DNA of 11,126 bases from Bacteroidales bacterium (lineage in GTDB: Bacteria; Bacteroidota; Bacteroidia; Bacteroidales; UBA10428), in contig DNTK01000411.1 in NCBI GenBank assembly GCA_003508755.1, positions 1 through 11,126 on the forward strand, in the 5' to 3' direction. The notes under the pieces were generated by a model that was not told the origin of the DNA, did no database searches, and worked only from the letters and a program-made list of their open reading frames with translations. This document shows, one piece after another, positions 7,221 through 11,126 of this stretch. The position numbers and the translations under genes were made by a program. Every line of letters starts with the position of its first letter. The stretch's first letter is position 1.

Positions 7221-7448
7221 ATGGATAAAGATAAATTGATAGCTGAATTAGGAAATCATCTCCGGAAATTAAGGAAAGAATATGGATTAACCCAAACCGA
7301 AATGATCAATTAAATGGGAAAAGACAGGCAAAGCTATCAGCGCATTGAACTGGAAAAAGTATATCCGACTATCGGTTACCTGCTTGAGGTGGCCAATGCT
7401 CTAAAAATACCTTTTAAAGAATTATTTAGTTTTATCGATGAGGAATAA
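7221..7448 (+). pseudogene. XRE-family helix-turn-helix regulator interrupted by an in-frame TAA
   Basis: Read through, this frame gives a complete small Cro/C1-type (XRE) DNA-binding protein of about 74 residues plus one stop. The N-terminal part, MDKDKLIAELGNHLRKLRKE followed by YGLTQTEMIN, holds helix 1 and the start of the HTH. The part after the stop, MGKDRQSYQRIELEKVYPTI followed by GYLLEVANALKIPFKELF, holds the recognition helix and the C-terminal helices. A TAA at 7311-7313 separates them inside the HTH, after residue 30, with no frame change. One base change from TTA (Leu) would explain it. The stop is followed at once by ATG (7314-7316), so restart of a 44-residue fragment is conceivable, but that fragment would lack helix 1. 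An in-frame TAA at 7200-7202 excludes an earlier start. It is most likely a recent pseudogene; a sequencing error cannot be ruled out. Confidence 0.75.
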
Positions 7449-7552
7449 TCAATATCTTCATTTATATTTTTTTCGAGAAGTGATAGAAACTCATTGAGCC
7501 GGAGTTAGGTCCGCCCATTATTTATTACCCTTCATCAAGCACCTATCATTTA

Positions 7553-7795
7553 TCAAAGCAAAAGGGTATTTACCAAATTGCTTTTCATGCGCAGGGATGA
7601 CATATCTACATCTCCATTAAATATGTGATCCAATGCTTTTATAATCATCTCAGAGCTTTTACCGGTGTGTCTTTTAATTTCCCTGTTCAGATATTCCCCT
7701 CGTCCCCTTAAATTATTCCACTTAGCACATTGAACATAAGAAAATTTATTTCCACCAGGAAAATTCGAACGTTCCCTTTTGGTCATTTTGTTCAT
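7553..7795 (-). CDS. Possible small hypothetical protein
   Basis: This 80-residue ORF on the minus strand is Lys/Arg-rich in its first half and predicted helical in its second (GKSSEMIIKALDHIF, about 45-59). It has no signal peptide, membrane segment or domain I recognise. The ATG is preceded by an A/T-rich tract (TTTATTAAA) of the kind seen at other Bacteroidota starts, and a second Met lies at position 4. It lies in the gap between the broken XRE gene and the sodN gene and is divergent from sodN. The composition is protein-like rather than random, but homology cannot be tested here. It may be real, a remnant, or spurious. Confidence 0.4.
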   Translation of the reverse strand: MNKMTKRERSNFPGGNKFSYVQCAKWNNLRGRGEYLNREIKRHTGKSSEMIIKALDHIFNGDVDMSSLRMKSNLVNTLLL

Positions 7796-7852
7796 TTTAA
7801 TAAACTATTCTTGCTGAGCTGGGTTACTATTTTAAAACAAATTCTGCTAATC

Positions 7853-8323
7853 ATGAAAACGAAAAAATTACTTCTAACAACAACACTAACAGTTTCTTTA
7901 CTGTTTTTTTCAATTGCCTCCGTAAAAGCTCATTGCGAAATCCCCTGCGGAATTTATGGCGATTCGCTCCGCATCTCTTTATTGTATGAGCACATTGAAA
8001 CCATTGAGAAATCGATGAATAAATTAAATGAGCTGTCAGCAGCGGAGGATGAAGATTACCACATGATCGTCCGATGGGTAATAAATAAAGAAGAACATGC
8101 GAAAGAACTTCAATACATTGTGAGTCAGTATTTTCTACATCAACGCATTGTAATAAAAGATATCGCTGATACAGAAGCATACAACAAATACATTGAACAA
8201 CTAACCCTGATGCATAAATTGCTTGTTTATGCGATGAAAAGTAAACAAACCACTGACCTAATGTATATTGAAAAAATGAGGGATACCCTGCATTCTTTCG
8301 AGCATGCCTATTTTGATGAATAA
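7853..8323 (+). CDS. sodN: Nickel superoxide dismutase with Sec-type signal peptide
   Basis: Ni-SOD converts superoxide to oxygen and hydrogen peroxide using nickel held by the N-terminal hook: the amine and imidazole of His1, plus Cys2 and Cys6. The 156-residue precursor starts MKTKKLLLTTTLTVSLLFFS and has a typical signal peptide ending SVKA. A cut after Ala26 leaves the mature N-terminus HCEIPCGIYGD, matching the canonical HCDLPCGVYD hook with His1, Cys2, Pro5, Cys6, Gly7 and Tyr9 kept. The mature chain would be 130 residues, slightly longer than the 117 of Streptomyces. The rest (NKEEHAKELQ, SQYFLHQRI, LTLMHKLLVYAMKSKQT) fits the helical-bundle subunit. Asp3 is Glu here. The start at ATG 7853 is chosen over an upstream TTG because it gives the clean signal peptide. 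Export implies defence against superoxide in the periplasm or outside. The dedicated maturation protease SodX is not in the window and may not be needed if signal peptidase exposes His1. Confidence 0.88.
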   Translation: MKTKKLLLTTTLTVSLLFFSIASVKAHCEIPCGIYGDSLRISLLYEHIETIEKSMNKLNELSAAEDEDYHMIVRWVINKEEHAKELQYIVSQYFLHQRIVIKDIADTEAYNKYIEQLTLMHKLLVYAMKSKQTTDLMYIEKMRDTLHSFEHAYFDE

Positions 8324-8331
8324 AAAGTAAT

Positions 8332-8375
8332 TAACAAGCAGCAAACGGAGTTAATCTGCCACTTGCTGCTTGTTA
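8332..8375. terminator. Bidirectional hairpin terminator between sodN and the phosphatase gene
   Basis: A 13-bp perfect stem pairs TAACAAGCAGCAA (8332-8344) with TTGCTGCTTGTTA (8363-8375), with an 18-base loop. It fills the short gap between two converging genes. Read on the minus strand, the stem is followed shortly by a run of five T (8322-8326), and on the plus strand by a weaker T-rich stretch. It probably ends transcription from both sides and works better for the minus-strand gene. Confidence 0.75.
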
Positions 8376-8386
8376 CTTATTGTTTC

Positions 8387-10537
8387 CTAAACCTGAAACC
8401 CAATAACAAGTATATCATCGATTTGTGGGCCACCATTCTGCCATTCATCAAGGGTGGTCTCGAGTTTAATTCTTTGCTCCTGCATGGGTAATTTATGGAT
8501 ATCAACGAGCACCTGTCTGAATTTTCGTACCATAAACTTCTTGTAGGTCTTTCCATTGGTCTGGTCGGCATAACCATCGGAGAAGATATAGAAACGGTCA
8601 TCAGGTCTAATCTTTATTTCATTGTTTGTAAATTCTTTTTCACGCAGGTATACCGCAACAGGTTGCCGGTCTCCTTTGTGAATTATTATTTCACCATCTC
8701 GAATCAGATATAAAGGTGAATACGCTCCGGCAAATTCCATGACCTTACTTTTGGGATCATACATGCAAAGGGCCATATCCATCCCTTCCTTTTGCAATGA
8801 ATTGCTGTCGTACTGATGTAACGACTGTTTAACTTTCTCGCGCATAAACTCCAGAATCTCAGCCGGAGTTTTCACTTCAGGCATTCGGCTTATTTCGGCC
8901 AGAAATGCCATGCCAAGCATACTCATAAAAGCTCCGGGAACGCCATGGCCTGTGCAATCTGCCGCTACGATAAGAATTTTATCCTCGCTTGTAGAAAACC
9001 AGTAAAAGTCACCACTAACAATGTCGCGGGGTTTATAAAAAATAAAGTGATCTTTTAAGTGACCCGTAAACTTATTATTTGAGGGTAAAACAGCCCTCTG
9101 AATACGTTGGGCATAATTAATACTGTCGGTAATAACTTGTTTTTGGTGCTTAACAACCTGGTGTTGTTTTTCAATATTATCGCGCTGTGCAGTTATTTCC
9201 TCGTTTTGTTCTCGTAACTTTACATTACGCTCTTTAATTTCCAAAGTACGTTCGGCAACCTTACGTTCAAGGTTTTTGTTAATATCTTCCAAATCTATGG
9301 CCAGCTTCCTGGATTCTTTAAACATCTTTTGAAATATATAACTTAACATATATGCCTGGCTGACAATAAAAAACATAAACCCATAAGTTGCCAGGTAAGA
9401 TGTATTTACCACTCGTGAAACATACAACATATCATTAATTATGGTTCCAAAAAGAGCCAGCATGCCAATAATCAGAATTTGAGCTGTGCGTTCTCTTCTT
9501 ATTAAAGCTTTTATAATTATATAAACAGAATACCCGGCTCCCAATAATAAGGCAAACTGATAAAAATAAAGCGCTTTTGTAAAAAAGAATACTGCAGTGA
9601 AAACAACGATGAATGCTCCTGCCAGGTTTAATCCAATAACAATTCTGCAAAAAAATCTTTCCCTATAAGATGGGAAAATATCATTGATGAAGTAAATAAA
9701 GGATATAGTTCCCAGCATAAGAGTTAAGTATTCGATCTTTACAAGCAGAATCCAGTTAAATTCGGGCCACAGTTTTAAGATGTAAATTTCGTTGACCACC
9801 ATAGCCCTAACACCCATTACAAGGCAAAAAAGTGCAAAATACCATGCCGATTTAAAGGTACGATTCAATTGAAACAAGCCAATGTGATACAATGCTATAA
9901 TGGTTATGCACCCCAAAAGCAGTAAAAGTAATTCAAGTTCACCACTCCATTTTTCCTGTATGTGCTCTGCTTTGCCAATGTAAGTGATATTATTCCATAA
10001 CCCGCCCTTTGAATAGTGATAATTTGAGACATGAATTATAATATCAAAACAATTAGCTGGCGCTTGGAATATAGACACCCCGGCAAAATAGCCCGGCTTG
10101 GCATTTCTTTCTTCTGAACTGACCTTTCCTGCAGAATTAATAAGTTTACCATCGATGTAGGCATCGAAGGCAGTACTAATGCTTCCAAATCGTATGGCAA
10201 GTGGTTCACTTACAGTATCCAGCAGAACCCTTATTCGATAGGTTCCAAAACCCTTTTGGGGCAATTTTTCGCCGTCTATGGTAATTGAATTCCATACAGC
10301 AGGTACTTTTATAAGGGTTTTGGGTGCTGGAGGAATGGAATCCTGAAAATCTTTATGGCTCAGGAATTGTTTCCAATAAAACTCCCATTCTCCGGAAAAA
10401 CTCACCTCACCAACTTTGTCAAGTTGACCACCGCGCAAATCTAGAATTCCATCCTCGATTCTGGGTGCCTCTTCCGCTCTGATAGCAAGAGTAAATGCAA
10501 GGCTAAGAAAAAGAATAATTCCTTTTTTCTTCATCAT
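8387..10537 (-). CDS. 7TM-DISM sensor fused to a SpoIIE-type PP2C phosphatase
   Basis: This membrane signalling protein has about 716 residues from the chosen start. In order it shows a signal peptide (MMKKKGIILFLSLAFTLAIRAEE), a periplasmic beta-rich domain of the 7TMR-DISM extracellular type (about 25-190, with GEWEFYWKQFL and VPAVWN motifs), seven hydrophobic segments (about 200-405), a coiled coil (about 410-475, LERKVAERTLEIKERNVKL) and a SpoIIE-type PP2C phosphatase domain (about 480-716). Metal-site aspartates are visible in SGDFYW, AADCTGHG, FSDGYAD and QIDDILVIG. Such proteins are thought to sense a small ligand outside and dephosphorylate a Ser/Thr-phosphorylated partner inside, often an anti-sigma-factor antagonist. 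No partner gene is next to it. The frame is open to an ATG at 10559-10561, but the ATG at 10535-10537 gives a normal signal peptide with the basic residues at its start. There is no Shine-Dalgarno to decide. Confidence 0.92.
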   Translation of the reverse strand: MMKKKGIILFLSLAFTLAIRAEEAPRIEDGILDLRGGQLDKVGEVSFSGEWEFYWKQFLSHKDFQDSIPPAPKTLIKVPAVWNSITIDGEKLPQKGFGTYRIRVLLDTVSEPLAIRFGSISTAFDAYIDGKLINSAGKVSSEERNAKPGYFAGVSIFQAPANCFDIIIHVSNYHYSKGGLWNNITYIGKAEHIQEKWSGELELLLLLLGCITIIALYHIGLFQLNRTFKSAWYFALFCLVMGVRAMVVNEIYILKLWPEFNWILLVKIEYLTLMLGTISFIYFINDIFPSYRERFFCRIVIGLNLAGAFIVVFTAVFFFTKALYFYQFALLLGAGYSVYIIIKALIRRERTAQILIIGMLALFGTIINDMLYVSRVVNTSYLATYGFMFFIVSQAYMLSYIFQKMFKESRKLAIDLEDINKNLERKVAERTLEIKERNVKLREQNEEITAQRDNIEKQHQVVKHQKQVITDSINYAQRIQRAVLPSNNKFTGHLKDHFIFYKPRDIVSGDFYWFSTSEDKILIVAADCTGHGVPGAFMSMLGMAFLAEISRMPEVKTPAEILEFMREKVKQSLHQYDSNSLQKEGMDMALCMYDPKSKVMEFAGAYSPLYLIRDGEIIIHKGDRQPVAVYLREKEFTNNEIKIRPDDRFYIFSDGYADQTNGKTYKKFMVRKFRQVLVDIHKLPMQEQRIKLETTLDEWQNGGPQIDDILVIGFQV

Positions 10538-10723
10538 ATAACAGCTCATTAATAATTGCATAGCATACGAACATTTTACCTATAAGTTGAGATTTTACAA
10601 TCGATTCGTTAATTTATAATTAATCTAAATATGTTGTGCTATTTTTATAGTTTACCCTTACTGCATGGAGCACAATTGATAAATTAACATGCTTTTCTTA
10701 AATTCACCAAAGCAATCTGTGCT
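10538..10723. promoter_or_regulatory. Shared divergent promoter region of the phosphatase and cytidine deaminase genes
   Basis: About 185 AT-rich bases separate the two divergent starts, so both promoters should lie here. A small AT palindrome, TTAATT-TAT-AATTAA, is at 10609-10623. I found no clear TTG...TAnnTTTG promoter match on either strand, so the promoters are inferred from gene orientation only. Confidence 0.4.
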
Positions 10724-11126
10724 ATGATGGAAAACACACTCATTGATAAATTAATTGATAATGCTCGCAGGGCTGCATTAAATGCCTATTCGGTTTACAG
10801 CAAATTTCCTGTGGGTGCAGCCTTTGCCAATAAAAGTGGGGTGATCTTTACCGGTTGTAACGTGGAGAACATATCCTTTGGATTAACGAACTGCGCCGAA
10901 CGGACCGCTGTATTTAAAAGCATATCGGAAGGTAACAGGGAAATCGAGACCCTTGTTGTTTATACCCCAACCCAAAAACCAACCCCGCCGTGTGGTGCCT
11001 GCCGTCAGGTAATAGCTGAATTCAATAAAAATGCCAGAATTATCTGTGTATGCGATTCCAACCAGCGCATTGATACCACGCTTGATAAACTGTTCCCTGT
11101 ACCTGATTTTACTGTAAACCTGCGAA
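10724..11126 (+). CDS. cdd: Cytidine deaminase (partial, 3' end outside window)
   Basis: This enzyme turns cytidine and deoxycytidine into uridine and deoxyuridine in pyrimidine salvage, in the cytoplasm. The 134 visible residues hold the full catalytic core: FPVGAAF (28-34), the substrate-binding GCNVENISFG (44-53), the zinc motif NCAERTA (56-62; C57 as ligand, E59 as proton shuttle) and PPCGACRQVI (88-97; C90 and C93 as ligands). The Cys-type first zinc ligand places it with the small homotetrameric class. The frame is still open at the right edge and the missing tail is probably short. Two adjacent ATG codons (10724 and 10727) could each start it; neither has a Shine-Dalgarno. It is divergent from the phosphatase gene. 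Confidence 0.95.
   Translation, partial: MMENTLIDKLIDNARRAALNAYSVYSKFPVGAAFANKSGVIFTGCNVENISFGLTNCAERTAVFKSISEGNREIETLVVYTPTQKPTPPCGACRQVIAEFNKNARIICVCDSNQRIDTTLDKLFPVPDFTVNLR

Noticed and set aside
7042..7239. 65-residue plus-strand ORF upstream of the XRE gene
   Set aside because: It begins with TTG, has a random-looking composition and overlaps the start of the XRE frame. No feature supports it as a gene.
7730..7852. Upstream TTG extension of the sodN frame
   Set aside because: The extra 41 residues would bury the signal peptide inside the protein. ATG 7853 gives a textbook signal peptide and an exact Ni-hook cleavage site.
10675..10754. Direct repeat ATTGATAAATTAA (10675-10687 and 10742-10754) around the cdd start
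   Set aside because: The second copy lies in coding sequence (the LIDKLIDN segment) and both are AT-rich, so chance plus codon use can explain the match.
1..11126. CRISPR arrays, tRNA or rRNA genes, insertion sequences
   Set aside because: No regularly spaced repeats, cloverleaf sequences, rRNA segments, transposase frames or terminal repeats were seen.

Overview
The window looks like a chromosomal piece of a Bacteroidota bacterium, probably of the Bacteroidales/Marinilabiliales type. This rests on moderately AT-rich DNA, A-rich start contexts with few Shine-Dalgarno sites, a 7TM-DISM sensor fused to a SpoIIE-type phosphatase, and the protein families present. It is an inference, since no marker gene such as rRNA is present.

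Positions 1-3851 (plus strand) hold what appears to be a respiratory operon. It contains the C-terminal end of a membrane protein that resembles cytochrome b, a Rieske iron-sulfur protein with an unusual TTG start, an eight-heme c-type cytochrome fused to a HEAT-like region and TPR repeats, and a secreted TPR protein. The Rieske and cytochrome genes overlap by four bases. The likely design is a quinol-oxidising b/Rieske core that passes electrons to a large multiheme cytochrome in place of cytochrome c1. The terminal acceptor cannot be read from the sequence.

Positions 3900-6291 (minus strand) carry a sodium:solute symporter and a YbaK/ProX-type aminoacyl-tRNA deacylase-like protein. A strong intrinsic terminator separates them. 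Positions 6588-6929 (plus) encode a small conserved protein of unknown function whose relatives are often mislabelled N-acetylglutamate synthase.

Positions 6930-7852 are gene-poor. They hold an XRE-type regulator gene broken by an in-frame TAA, a possible small ORF on the minus strand, and an inverted repeat. At 7853-8323 lies a nickel superoxide dismutase whose Sec-type signal peptide would be cut exactly before the nickel-binding His-Cys hook. It is convergent with a 7TM-DISM/SpoIIE signalling phosphatase on the minus strand, and a bidirectional hairpin terminator lies between them. A cytidine deaminase gene runs divergently from the phosphatase gene and off the right edge.

The points most worth a second look are the b/Rieske/octaheme module, the Ni-SOD with altered second-sphere residues, and the XRE gene with its TAA-ATG junction.
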